This document shows, piece by piece, positions 1 to 7,237 of a DNA stretch of 17,994 nt. This stretch comes from Candidatus Brevefilum sp. (GTDB lineage: Bacteria > Chloroflexota > Anaerolineae > Anaerolineales > Anaerolineaceae), in NCBI GenBank assembly GCA_007135845.1, contig SLIC01000258.1:1-17994 (forward strand). The letters are read 5' to 3'. The stretch's first letter is position 1; each line of letters starts with the position of its first letter. Below the pieces are notes generated by a model. That model was not told the DNA's origin and made no database searches. It saw only the letters and a list, made by a program, of their open reading frames with translations. The position numbers and the translations under genes were made by a program.

Positions 1-1313
1 AATACCATATATGGACAGAAGGCTGCCAGATGAACGTGGCTGATTCACGTCGGCTGGCGTCTTCCCTGGAACAGATGGGTTACCAACCCACACGTCAGCC
101 CAAAGAAGCAGATGTGATTGTGTTGAACACCTGCGTGGTTCGCCAGAGCGCAGAGGATAAAGCCATCGGACGCCTAACATCACTGCGTCCCCTGAAAGAA
201 CACAATCCTGACCTGGTGATTAACCTGATGGGCTGCCTGATTGGTGTGCGCGGCAACCAGAAGTTCATGGAACGTTTTCCCTGGGTCGATGTGGTTTCCC
301 CCCCTTCCGACCCTGAACCGCTCCTCCATTTTCTTAGTCAACGCACAGGTAAATCAAAAAGCCAGGCGGAGCAAAAGCAGATAAACGCAATCCTGGACGG
401 TGAGATCATTCTGCCAGAAGCTGAGCAAGGGAAGCTTGTCTCTGCTTTTATTCCCATCGTTTACGGCTGTTCCTATGCCTGCGCTTATTGTGTGATTCCT
501 TTAAAACGCGGTGTTGAGCGGTCCAGGCCATTTCAAGAGATCATCGCCGAAGCCCAAAGCCTTGCCAACCAGGGTGTCAAAGAGATTACCTTGCTGGGGC
601 AGATCGTTGACCGCTATGGCATGGATCTGCCTGATCGTCCAACCCTGGCAGCACTGCTGCACAGCCTGCACCAGATTGAAGACATCAAGCGCATTCGCTT
701 TCTCACATCACATCCAAACTGGATGACAGATGAATTGCTGGATACCGTTCAAGCACTTCCTAAAGTCTGTCCGCATATTGAAGTGCCCATCCAATCAGGT
801 GACGACACGATCCTTCGGGCGATGCGTCGAGGATACACAAGCGACACTTATCGTAAGCTGATAGCCCGCATGCGAGAGCGCATCAAAGGCGTTTCCATAG
901 CAACCGACGTCATTGTGGGATTTCCGGGCGAAACACAAGCCCAATTCGAAAACACCTACAAATTACTCGAAGACCTGCGCATGGATGTTGCCCACCTGGC
1001 ACGGTACTCTCCCCGTGAAGGTACTTATTCAGCCCGAAAACTGGAAGATAATGTCCCTGAAGCCGAAAAAATGGATCGCTTTCGTCGTCTAGAAACCTTG
1101 CAAGAAGAGATTGCAGCCGAAATTAACGCTCGCCTCTTGGGTGAAACGGTTTCTGTGTTGTTTGAAGAAGAAAAGCGGGGACGCTGGCGGGGTCGCACGC
1201 CGACCAATAAACTGGTCTTCGTTGACAGCCAGGAAGACCTGTTGGGTCAGGAGAGAGATGTGCGCATCAATTGGACAGGCCCATGGTCAATGGTGGGTTC
1301 GCTGGATTCATAA
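1..1313 (+). CDS. miaB: tRNA-2-methylthio-N6-dimethylallyladenosine synthase MiaB, 5' partial
   Basis: Radical-SAM methylthiotransferase that adds a methylthio group to i6A37 of tRNAs reading UNN codons. The frame is open to the window edge (first full codon at base 3) and reads Y-H-I-W-T-E-G-C-Q-M-N-V-A-D-S, the classic MiaB N-terminus. The ATG at 30 is therefore internal (the Met of GCQMN), and the true start lies a few codons before the window. Three Cys of the UPF0004 domain, which binds an auxiliary 4Fe-4S cluster, are visible: in GCQMN, LNTCVV and MGCLIG. The radical-SAM cluster motif follows as CSYACAYC at about base 467, then a VPIQSGDD segment, and a C-terminal TRAM domain ends the protein. 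Members of the family are usually 430-470 aa, so little is missing. RimO and MtaB are related alternatives, but the N-terminal motif favours MiaB. Confidence 0.88.
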   Translation, partial: YHIWTEGCQMNVADSRRLASSLEQMGYQPTRQPKEADVIVLNTCVVRQSAEDKAIGRLTSLRPLKEHNPDLVINLMGCLIGVRGNQKFMERFPWVDVVSPPSDPEPLLHFLSQRTGKSKSQAEQKQINAILDGEIILPEAEQGKLVSAFIPIVYGCSYACAYCVIPLKRGVERSRPFQEIIAEAQSLANQGVKEITLLGQIVDRYGMDLPDRPTLAALLHSLHQIEDIKRIRFLTSHPNWMTDELLDTVQALPKVCPHIEVPIQSGDDTILRAMRRGYTSDTYRKLIARMRERIKGVSIATDVIVGFPGETQAQFENTYKLLEDLRMDVAHLARYSPREGTYSARKLEDNVPEAEKMDRFRRLETLQEEIAAEINARLLGETVSVLFEEEKRGRWRGRTPTNKLVFVDSQEDLLGQERDVRINWTGPWSMVGSLDS

Positions 1314-1375
1314 TCCCCTCACGAACAAGCAACCTTATCTCCATTTGGTGTTGTAACCATGGACATTCGACTTAT

Positions 1376-1407
1376 ACCTAAGTTTCCTCTGAGGATAGGT
1401 TTTTTTT
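1376..1407 (+). terminator. Rho-independent terminator of miaB
   Basis: A stem ACCTA/TAGGT encloses a four-base bulge (AGTT) and an inner TCCT-CTG-AGGA hairpin, followed by eight T at 1400-1407. It ends miaB transcription about 65 bases after its stop. The stem overlaps the stop codon of the convergent nth gene. Confidence 0.65.
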
Positions 1408-2061
1408 ATCAAACTCACACAAATTCTCGACTGGACAGCGATAACAATGCCACTTGCGCGCCCCACAAACCTCCCTGCCCAGGCGGATCAGGTTCAAGTG
1501 CAAGTCGTAATAAGCATCTTCAGGAATGCACGCTTCCAAATACACATGTGTCTTCTCGACGTTTAATTGGAGCGGTCTGAGACCAATCCGGCCGGTCACT
1601 CGATAAATATGGGTATCCACCGGGAAGGCAGGAATACCCATTGAGAACAACAACACAATCGCGGCAGTTTTAGGCCCTACCCCATTAACTGACATCAACC
1701 ACTGTCTGGCTTCATTCGGGGGAAAATCTTTCAGAAAGTCCAGGCTGATCTTACCTTGGGTATGATCAGCAATTTCACGCAATGCTTTCTGAATTCGGGG
1801 ACCCTTTTGGTTGGCGAGACCCGCTGTCCGGATTGTCGTCATCACATCTTCCGCATCAGCATTCATCACTGAATCCCAGTCTGGAAAAACGGATTTTAAA
1901 GCATTAAAGGCCACATCCCGGTTGGTGTCATTCGTGTTCTGTGATAAGATCGTCGAAACGAGTTCATCTACCGGTGATAGGGGATGACGCCATTCTGGCA
2001 TTCCGTAAGCAGCAATCAACCGTGCCCTTATTTTTTCAAGTTTTAATGAGTGTTCAAGCAT
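1378..2061 (-). CDS. nth: Endonuclease III (base-excision repair DNA glycosylase/AP lyase)
   Basis: Removes oxidised pyrimidines from DNA and cleaves the AP site by beta-elimination. The 227-aa product has the helix-hairpin-helix VNGVGPKTAA (residues 125-134) with the catalytic Lys at 131, the catalytic Asp at 149 in VDTHIYR, and a C-terminal 4Fe-4S loop with the exact C-x6-C-x2-C-x5-C spacing (Cys 199, 206, 209, 215). The length is typical of the family (about 210-230 aa). It is the last gene of a minus-strand operon: its ATG sits 6 bases after the asparaginase stop, with only a weak AGG-type ribosome site inside that gap, so translational coupling is likely. It converges on miaB. All key residues are present. 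Confidence 0.93.
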   Translation of the reverse strand: MLEHSLKLEKIRARLIAAYGMPEWRHPLSPVDELVSTILSQNTNDTNRDVAFNALKSVFPDWDSVMNADAEDVMTTIRTAGLANQKGPRIQKALREIADHTQGKISLDFLKDFPPNEARQWLMSVNGVGPKTAAIVLLFSMGIPAFPVDTHIYRVTGRIGLRPLQLNVEKTHVYLEACIPEDAYYDLHLNLIRLGREVCGARKWHCYRCPVENLCEFDKKNLSSEET

Positions 2062-2067
2062 ATCGAC

Positions 2068-3132
2068 CTATGGTGCCCATAGTTGAGAAAAATCTGGGAG
2101 TGAAAAAACCGAACGAACCTCACCAACCTCAAGTTTGCGCCAATTCCTGACCGGCACATTCCCATAACCTTCCAATCGCGCAAGATCAGCATCGTCTAAC
2201 AAGCCCATCGCCTTTAATATCGTCAAAGCTACAGAAGCCCGTGCACGTCCACGCGCATCACCATCTGATATTTTCACAGTGATCCCGATGCCAGGTGATC
2301 CCTGGGCAACGGCCCCTGGCAGCACACAAATGATCAGATAACCTTCTGCACCGCCCTTGCTAAATACCTTATCCTTTGCCACACTCATCAAGTCTGTGTC
2401 AAATTGCCCCGGACCAGCAACCATTACGGGATTAAGTGTCATTGCCATTGTAATAATTTGGCATGCGTCTCTGCGCTCGGGGGCCAGGTCAGTTGGGTCT
2501 GCAATTATTGCGACTGCCTGAGCCATTTTATCCATCGGAATGCCATAAACCGGCGCTGAACAACCATCTATGCCAACAGGCAGTGTCATTGGGTCCATAT
2601 CAAGCATTTCACCAATTGTTTCTCTGATGATCACCTGTACGGGATGCTGGAGGTTGAGATAGTCCTCAACCGGTGCGCCCAGTAATTTTGCCAGGGCCAG
2701 CATCCCGGTATGTTTGCCAGAGCAGTTGTGATGAAACGCCGTTGGTGATTGACCAGCAAGTATCATCGCTTGATGTGTGTTTTTATCATATGGCCAATGA
2801 ATCCCGCAGGCTAGGTCCGCTTCTTGGGTGCCAATTTTATGATGCATCCCTTCGATCACAGAAGTGTGAATCGCTGTTCCCGCATGGGAACCACACATAA
2901 TCCCAATCTCTTCTCCAGAGAATCCAAAGAGATTGGCACCACCCCGTTCGATGAGCGGAATGGCTTGAAATGGTTTTAATGAGCTGCGAGGATAGGTTAT
3001 ATGATCAGGATTGCCAGCATGGGCTAACAATTGACCATTCCGATCAGCAATACAAAACGTACCATAATGGACAGATTCACTGATATCGCCTCTGGTCACT
3101 TCAACCAGGGGCACATGATTATCAAATCGCAT
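2068..3132 (-). CDS. L-asparaginase, Rhizobium etli ReAV-type (Asparaginase_II family)
   Basis: Predicted to hydrolyse L-asparagine to aspartate and ammonia. The 354-aa sequence matches the family of inducible Rhizobium asparaginases, which is unrelated to E. coli AnsA/AnsB. Signature blocks are in order: YPRSSLKPFQ (residues 47-56; Ser50 and Lys53 as the Ser-Lys pair), CGSH (80-83; Ser82), NCSGKH (136-141; Cys137 and Lys140), DGCSAP (189-194; Cys191) and FSKGGAEG (257-264; Lys259). Cys137, Lys140 and Cys191 correspond to the zinc site described for this family. There is no signal peptide, so it is cytoplasmic. A strong GAGGAG ribosome site overlaps the stop of the upstream gene, 10 bases before the ATG. 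It is the middle gene of the operon. Confidence 0.9.
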   Translation of the reverse strand: MRFDNHVPLVEVTRGDISESVHYGTFCIADRNGQLLAHAGNPDHITYPRSSLKPFQAIPLIERGGANLFGFSGEEIGIMCGSHAGTAIHTSVIEGMHHKIGTQEADLACGIHWPYDKNTHQAMILAGQSPTAFHHNCSGKHTGMLALAKLLGAPVEDYLNLQHPVQVIIRETIGEMLDMDPMTLPVGIDGCSAPVYGIPMDKMAQAVAIIADPTDLAPERRDACQIITMAMTLNPVMVAGPGQFDTDLMSVAKDKVFSKGGAEGYLIICVLPGAVAQGSPGIGITVKISDGDARGRARASVALTILKAMGLLDDADLARLEGYGNVPVRNWRKLEVGEVRSVFSLPDFSQLWAP

Positions 3133-3142
3133 TTTTATCTCC

Positions 3143-3991
3143 TCATTCTTCGGTGTTTCTTGCTTGGTGTTGTAGAAGAAGTTGCCTCAACCCCCAAACG
3201 AGGCGAGATTCATACAGCTCAGTCATCTCACTTTCAAAATGAAGCTTCGTTAGCAGGTTGGTTGTTAACGCTTTAATGCCAGCCTCAGGTTCATCCAATT
3301 TGCATAAATCTTCAATTCCGTTCTTAACGTCAATTAGAAATTCATGCATTGTGATGATAGATTCCTGTTCGATCAAACCATTTCGCCCGCTGATGATAAG
3401 ATAATCTTTAAACCGCTCTGAACTGAGCCACTTAAGTTCATCCATCCAAACGTCAAGATGACATCCATCAAAAAATGGCGGTTGGTTAATCACCACGCTG
3501 TCGCCGACAACCATCAGCTTTTCAGCTTCGTAATGCACCCAAATGGCAGCGCGGTGCCCTCCTGGTTGATGTGTAACGATAATGGGCTGATCATCCCAAT
3601 GAATAGACACTTGTTTGGAAAAGGTCATATCTGGCAATCGCCAGCGAATACCTTGCCCCTGGTCAGAAGTCTCCATGTTTGATCTCGCCTGAAATTCGGG
3701 TATCCGCATATTAGAGGGCAAAGCTTGGATTATTTCAAACGAGGTCTCATGTGCCAAGACCGGGAACTCACTATAATACATGCCTAACAAACGGTCTGTG
3801 TTCGTATCAAGCATTACCATCAGCTGCCCTACGCCACCACCCAAATAACCCAGCTTATGCCGCCAGGATTGCTGGTCATCAGCCCTAAGTGGACCATCCA
3901 CAACGAGCAAGCCATGACTTAATCTAAGCACACATAAAACGACCCCTGCATAGCTCTGCTCGATAAAGATATTGTTAGCAATCTCTTTCAT
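3143..3991 (-). CDS. Metallo-beta-lactamase-fold protein with degenerate metal motif
   Basis: The 282-aa product resembles MBL-fold hydrolases. An N-terminal strand pair (LSHGLLVVDGPLRADD, residues 24-39) is followed by VMLDTNTDRLLG at 59-70, where active enzymes have T-H-x-H-x-D-H. Here both His are Thr and the last His is Arg; only the Asp remains. The downstream H-x-PGGH (141-146) and VVGDSVV (161-167), equivalent to the usual H-x-PGH and F-x-GD blocks, are kept. I infer a one-metal, altered or non-hydrolytic protein, and the substrate is unknown. It is first in the operon with the asparaginase and nth. It has a good AAGGAG ribosome site and a TATAAT box about 47 bases upstream of the start. 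No signal peptide is seen. Confidence 0.7.
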   Translation of the reverse strand: MKEIANNIFIEQSYAGVVLCVLRLSHGLLVVDGPLRADDQQSWRHKLGYLGGGVGQLMVMLDTNTDRLLGMYYSEFPVLAHETSFEIIQALPSNMRIPEFQARSNMETSDQGQGIRWRLPDMTFSKQVSIHWDDQPIIVTHQPGGHRAAIWVHYEAEKLMVVGDSVVINQPPFFDGCHLDVWMDELKWLSSERFKDYLIISGRNGLIEQESIITMHEFLIDVKNGIEDLCKLDEPEAGIKALTTNLLTKLHFESEMTELYESRLVWGLRQLLLQHQARNTEE

Positions 3992-4037
3992 ACAACTCCT
4001 TGTTGATTAAAGCAGCATGGATGATGCTGGTCAATTC

Positions 4038-4043
4038 ATTATA
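4038..4043 (-). promoter_or_regulatory. Candidate -10 box of the MBL-asparaginase-nth operon
   Basis: On the minus strand this reads TATAAT, with transcription expected to begin near 4031. No good -35 is visible at the right distance. Between it and the start codon is a CAGCAT-CATCC-ATGCTG hairpin (4013-4029) in the predicted leader. Confidence 0.4.
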
Positions 4044-4059
4044 CGATGAAAAAATGCGC

Positions 4060-4782
4060 TCACTCATTGATAAGCACCGAATGATCCGGGCACACAGGTA
4101 TTTGATCAGAATTTAGTTTGCCGTCAAGTGCCAATCCAAAATACGGAGAAGGATCAAGTGTGTTTTCAATCTCCAATTCACTTAAGAAATTCCCTTGTCC
4201 ATCATCCTTAACGATTGAGAAATGCAGATGAACACCTGTAGGACGACCTGGGTTGCCGGAATAATTTCCCTGGTAACCCAGTATAGTGCCTGCTGAGACA
4301 TGAAATTCTGATGTCCCTGGTGGAAAATTACTCACAATCAAAGAGGTACCATCTGTATCTGCCATGTGCGTGTAATAGGTCCAAATTTGGCGGTCTGGAT
4401 GGATGGGATCAGAAGGAATTCGGATGATCACACTGGACTTCCATCCTGGTAGACGGGTGAGGAAGCCGTCATATGCAGCATAAATCGGTGTCTCCCCAAC
4501 CTCAGTGCCAGAGAAGATATCAATCCCAGTATGGCGATGTCCTGGACGGAAAGAGTCCTGCCAAAGGAACCCAATCATACCCGTAGTCGGCATCAAAAAC
4601 GGTGCCTTACCACACCGGGTCATCCCAGGTACGACCAAATCTTGATGTGCCTCAGAGTTCCTCAAAAAGCTGAACACCTTACGAGCACGCTGTGTGGTTG
4701 AAAAATATCCACGATATAGGAGGTACACAATCATGCCGCCAATAACAACAATCGGCACAGAGATTAACAAAATTTTTTTCAT
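4060..4782 (-). CDS. Membrane-anchored M23 family metallopeptidase
   Basis: Predicted zinc endopeptidase acting on peptidoglycan cross-links outside the membrane. The 240-aa protein opens with MKK and one hydrophobic segment (residues 4-22) that serves as an uncleaved anchor or signal sequence. The M23 domain (about 60-215) carries the lysostaphin-type ligands: GHRHTGIDIF (81-90; His84, Asp88), YYTHMAD (His139) and HLHFSI (His185, His187), so it should be active. The loop between 115 and 165 is longer than usual. No LysM domain is present, unlike the second M23 protein of this window. An AGGA ribosome site precedes the ATG. It lies 68 bases upstream of the MBL gene on the same strand and is divergent from hsp20. 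Confidence 0.85.
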   Translation of the reverse strand: MKKILLISVPIVVIGGMIVYLLYRGYFSTTQRARKVFSFLRNSEAHQDLVVPGMTRCGKAPFLMPTTGMIGFLWQDSFRPGHRHTGIDIFSGTEVGETPIYAAYDGFLTRLPGWKSSVIIRIPSDPIHPDRQIWTYYTHMADTDGTSLIVSNFPPGTSEFHVSAGTILGYQGNYSGNPGRPTGVHLHFSIVKDDGQGNFLSELEIENTLDPSPYFGLALDGKLNSDQIPVCPDHSVLINE

Positions 4783-4890
4783 AAAGATGTCCTGATGAAG
4801 GATAACATGGCTCTATTTTATCAAAAATGAAACTGGGCTGCTGTAAATAGCTTGATTCTTATATTTCTCCAATTTATTTCCGACAAGCCT

Positions 4891-4919
4891 TTAACACAAT
4901 GTCATTAAGATAATAAATA
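4891..4919 (+). promoter_or_regulatory. Possible sigma70-type promoter of hsp20
   Basis: TTAACA, 17 bases, TAAATA, in an AT-rich stretch. The -10 is weak and several other TA-rich hexamers overlap it. No CIRCE (HrcA) operator or other heat-shock element was seen between 4783 and 4954. Confidence 0.3.
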
Positions 4920-4954
4920 ATACAACTAGAGATAATATTTAACTGGAGGAAACT

Positions 4955-5371
4955 ATGACCCTGTATATTAACCCTATCAGACGACCCCACCGCCGACGGA
5001 TGATGGAAAAATTAATGCGGGATTGGGATGATGATTATTCATCAAATCTGACCTTCCCCATTGATGTGCTGGCTGAAAAGGACTCCTTTATCCTCAAAGC
5101 ATTATTACCCGGTGTCCAGCCAGACGACTTGGACATCCATATCGTCAACGAAATTGTGACCATCTCGGGTGAGATCATCGTTGATCGAGATGAAAGCACC
5201 AGTTACCTGTTGGAAGAGATCCCATCCGGCAAATTCCATCGCACGTTGACACTGCCCACACCCCTCGATTCATCAAAGGTTCAAGCAGAGTTAGAGAATG
5301 GCATCCTGACACTGGTAATTCCCAAAGCAGAAGAAGCCAAGCCGCGTACAATCAAAGTCACCAAGAAATAG
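4955..5371 (+). CDS. Hsp20/alpha-crystallin small heat-shock protein
   Basis: ATP-independent holdase chaperone that binds unfolding proteins in the cytoplasm. The 138-aa length is typical. The N-terminal arm is short and basic (about residues 1-20, R/H-rich). The alpha-crystallin domain runs from FPIDVLAEKDSF (about 34) through the conserved A-x-L-E-N-G-I-L-T block at about 110-118. The C-terminal tail ends with PRTIKV, matching the I/V-x-I/V motif used to dock neighbouring subunits. A strong GGAGG ribosome site lies 7 bases before the ATG. It is monocistronic, with its own terminator at 5404. Confidence 0.92.
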   Translation: MTLYINPIRRPHRRRMMEKLMRDWDDDYSSNLTFPIDVLAEKDSFILKALLPGVQPDDLDIHIVNEIVTISGEIIVDRDESTSYLLEEIPSGKFHRTLTLPTPLDSSKVQAELENGILTLVIPKAEEAKPRTIKVTKK

Positions 5372-5403
5372 ATTCTAATAAGATAACCACATATATCCAG
5401 AGA

Positions 5404-5427
5404 GCCTCCAATTATGGAGGCATTTTT
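5404..5427 (+). terminator. Rho-independent terminator of hsp20
   Basis: GCCTCCA/TGGAGGC, a perfect 7-bp stem with a four-base loop (ATTA), followed by five T after one A. It lies 32 bases after the hsp20 stop. Confidence 0.85.
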
Positions 5428-5430
5428 GTT

Positions 5431-5593
5431 AATCGATGTTCATGTTATGCCATAATCCTGTCAAATGAAAACTGATGGTATTAACCCGAAGGTTCGAATG
5501 ATGTGTTCAACTTTTACCTGTTTGTCTGACATTTTAAATCCACAAAATCTAACAACACACAACACGATTCTTCTCCGCTAAGGGAGATTCATT
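5431..5593. other. Intergenic region before the repeat-protein promoter
   Basis: No ORF of convincing composition is seen. The only structure I noticed is a short dyad TCTCC-GCTAAG-GGAGA at 5572-5587, just upstream of the -35 box at 5594, which could be a regulator site. Otherwise nothing recognisable. Confidence 0.4.
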
Positions 5594-5622
5594 TTGATTT
5601 AAGCCTATGATTATCGTATAAT
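5594..5622 (+). promoter_or_regulatory. Sigma70-type promoter of the small ORF/repeat-protein unit
   Basis: TTGATT at 5594-5599, a 17-base spacer and a perfect TATAAT at 5617-5622. The predicted start of transcription is near 5629, giving a leader of about 94 bases before the first ORF at 5723. Confidence 0.7.
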
Positions 5623-5644
5623 TAATATACAACTAAAAATTGTT

Positions 5645-5690
5645 ATGATGCCAATGGCGTTCGATTCCTAACAAGAATGCCAAACATCAT
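5645..5690 (+). promoter_or_regulatory. Structured leader hairpin
   Basis: Outer stem ATGATG (5645-5650) pairs with CATCAT (5685-5690). Inner stem TGGCGTTC (5655-5662) pairs with GAATGCCA (5675-5682), with one G-U pair and a 12-base loop. It lies wholly inside the predicted untranslated leader, between the promoter and the ribosome site at 5712. No T-run follows, so it is not a simple terminator. It matches no riboswitch I recognise. Confidence 0.45.
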
Positions 5691-5722
5691 GATCATCCAT
5701 TTTCCCTGAACTAGGAGCGAGT

Positions 5723-5857
5723 ATGGAAAGTATCATGAAGAAAAACCATAATACACAAATTGGGAGGAGAAATATTATTGGTTGTCAGGCTGCCATGGCA
5801 GATAACAAAAACCAAACTTTAACCAATTCAACAGCTTTTCAAGAGGTGGTCAAATGA
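5723..5857 (+). CDS. Small 44-aa ORF translationally coupled to the repeat protein
   Basis: Short open frame starting MESIMKKNHNTQ and ending in ATGA, so that its TGA stop overlaps the ATG of the next gene by one base. A TAGGAG ribosome site (5712-5717) lies 5 bases before its ATG. The ribosome site of the next gene (GAGGTGG) is inside this ORF. The peptide is mostly polar, with one Cys in GCQAAMA (about residues 20-26) and no signal peptide or membrane segment. I do not recognise it. It could be a leader peptide that couples translation to the secreted protein, or a chance frame; the paired ribosome site and stop/start overlap favour real translation. Confidence 0.45.
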   Translation: MESIMKKNHNTQIGRRNIIGCQAAMADNKNQTLTNSTAFQEVVK

Positions 5858-7176
5858 AAAAAATAACTTTCTCGATAATAATTGTTTTACTCCTGGCACT
5901 GATGTCAGTGAACGATGCTGCTAGCGCCGGGACAGTCCCAACAATATCAATTGTTGGCGTGACGCAAGGTTCAAGGGTCACGATCTTAACCCACAACTAT
6001 CCAGCCAATCGTGACTTCGATGTCAGAATGGCGGAAAGAGGCACAAGGGGCATCGGTGGTATTTTGGTGGGAAGCTTCAATTCTGGCCCAGGTGGCAGTA
6101 ATCGATATACCTTCGATATCCCCGAGCCGCTTTCATCACTAAATCAAATTGCCATACGGCTTGATTCACGAACAGGTGGTTTCTTCTCCTTTAACTGGTT
6201 TTACAATACCACTGCTGGCAGTCATGCAGGTGGTATTCCAGTAGCAGTCGATGAGGATATACCACTCATTATGGTGGTTTCCGTAAAAATGGATACCCAA
6301 GTCACGATTCAAGGCAGCAATTTCCCAACAGATGAAAGTTTTGATGTCTTGATGGGTAAATATAACACCCAGGGTGTTGATGGTATCAATGTTGGCACGG
6401 TAACACCTGATGATGATGGTACCATTCAAGATACCTTCAATATTCCCGACAGCCTTAAGTCTGAAAGCCGTATTGCTATCCGGGTTGAATCAACCGTTGG
6501 CGATAAAGCAGCACATACCTGGTTTCTGAATCAAACTGGTGCGGCAGGCGGTGTGGTCACACCAACCCCACACGTAGGCATTCCAACCATATCGATTGTA
6601 TCAGTTGAAACAGATGAAACCGTTACTGTCAGAACTCACAACTTCCCTGCAAACCGAGATTTTAGAGTCCTGATGGGAAAAATGAGCACCCGGGGCATTG
6701 GTGGTATTCATGTCACCACGATCAACTCTGGCAGCGGGGGCTCCTTCACAGAGACCTTTAACATCCCTGCCGATTTCGCCGGCGATTATCAGATTGCTAT
6801 CCGGCTCGAATCAATCACTGGCGGCTTTTTCGCCTTCAACTGGTTCTATAACGACACTGCTGCCCGCCCGGTAACACCACACGTAGGCATCCCAACCTTT
6901 TCTATATCGGCCGTTGTGGAAGACGAGTCGGTCACAATTACGACCAATAATTTCCCTGCCAGCTATGATTTCCGGGTATTGATGGGTGTAATGAGCACCC
7001 GCGGAATCGGTGGTATCCATGTTGCTACGATCAGCTCAGGCAGCGGTGGTTCTTTCACAGAGACCTTTCAAATCCCTGCTGCGTTGGCAGGTCACCATAG
7101 AATTGCAATCCGTCTTGAATCAACAACAGGAGGTTTTTTCGCATATAACTGGTTCTTCAACAACACCTATCCGTGA
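5854..7176 (+). CDS. Secreted protein of four ~92-residue repeats, function unknown
   Basis: The 440-aa product has a clear signal peptide: MKK, a hydrophobic core (residues 5-17), then AASA before the likely cut at 25/26. The rest is four tandem copies of one beta-rich module at about 29-119, 137-228, 244-335 and 347-438. The module consensus includes PTISIV, V-T-I/V-x-T-x-N-F-P, F-x-V-L-M-G, G-I-G-G-I, S-G-x-G-G-S and closes with IAIRLES-x-TGGFF-x-NWFYN-x-T. Copy 2 is the most diverged and lacks the TGGFF stretch. Linkers 2-3 and 3-4 are T/P-rich and share TPHVGIP. No sortase motif or C-terminal membrane anchor is seen, so it is released or held by non-covalent binding. The module resembles one I recall from Anaerolineae exported proteins; binding or structural roles are guesses. 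Confidence 0.8.
   Translation: MKKITFSIIIVLLLALMSVNDAASAGTVPTISIVGVTQGSRVTILTHNYPANRDFDVRMAERGTRGIGGILVGSFNSGPGGSNRYTFDIPEPLSSLNQIAIRLDSRTGGFFSFNWFYNTTAGSHAGGIPVAVDEDIPLIMVVSVKMDTQVTIQGSNFPTDESFDVLMGKYNTQGVDGINVGTVTPDDDGTIQDTFNIPDSLKSESRIAIRVESTVGDKAAHTWFLNQTGAAGGVVTPTPHVGIPTISIVSVETDETVTVRTHNFPANRDFRVLMGKMSTRGIGGIHVTTINSGSGGSFTETFNIPADFAGDYQIAIRLESITGGFFAFNWFYNDTAARPVTPHVGIPTFSISAVVEDESVTITTNNFPASYDFRVLMGVMSTRGIGGIHVATISSGSGGSFTETFQIPAALAGHHRIAIRLESTTGGFFAYNWFFNNTYP
5938..7167 (+). repeat. Four tandem coding repeats (about 276 bp each)
   Basis: Units at about 5938-6210, 6262-6537, 6583-6858 and 6892-7167. Units 3 and 4 are the closest at DNA level: both begin after a shared CCACACGTAGGCAT linker and both contain TTCACAGAGACCTTT. 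This suggests they come from the most recent duplication. Unit 2 is the most diverged. Confidence 0.85.
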
Positions 7177-7237
7177 TCATCATCAAAGAGGATGATTTCT
7201 CGGTAGAACCACAAATTAAAGATGAGAAATGGCTTGA

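Noticed and set aside
30..32. ATG as the start of miaB.
   Set aside because: The frame stays open to the window edge and encodes the conserved Y-H-I-W-T-E-G-C-Q just before it, so this Met is internal.
4783..4954. A CIRCE or other heat-shock operator before hsp20.
   Set aside because: No TTAGCACTC-type inverted repeat or similar dyad was found in the gap.
5938..7167. The tandem repeats as a CRISPR or satellite array.
   Set aside because: Units are about 276 bp, in frame, protein-coding and diverged; they are protein-domain repeats.
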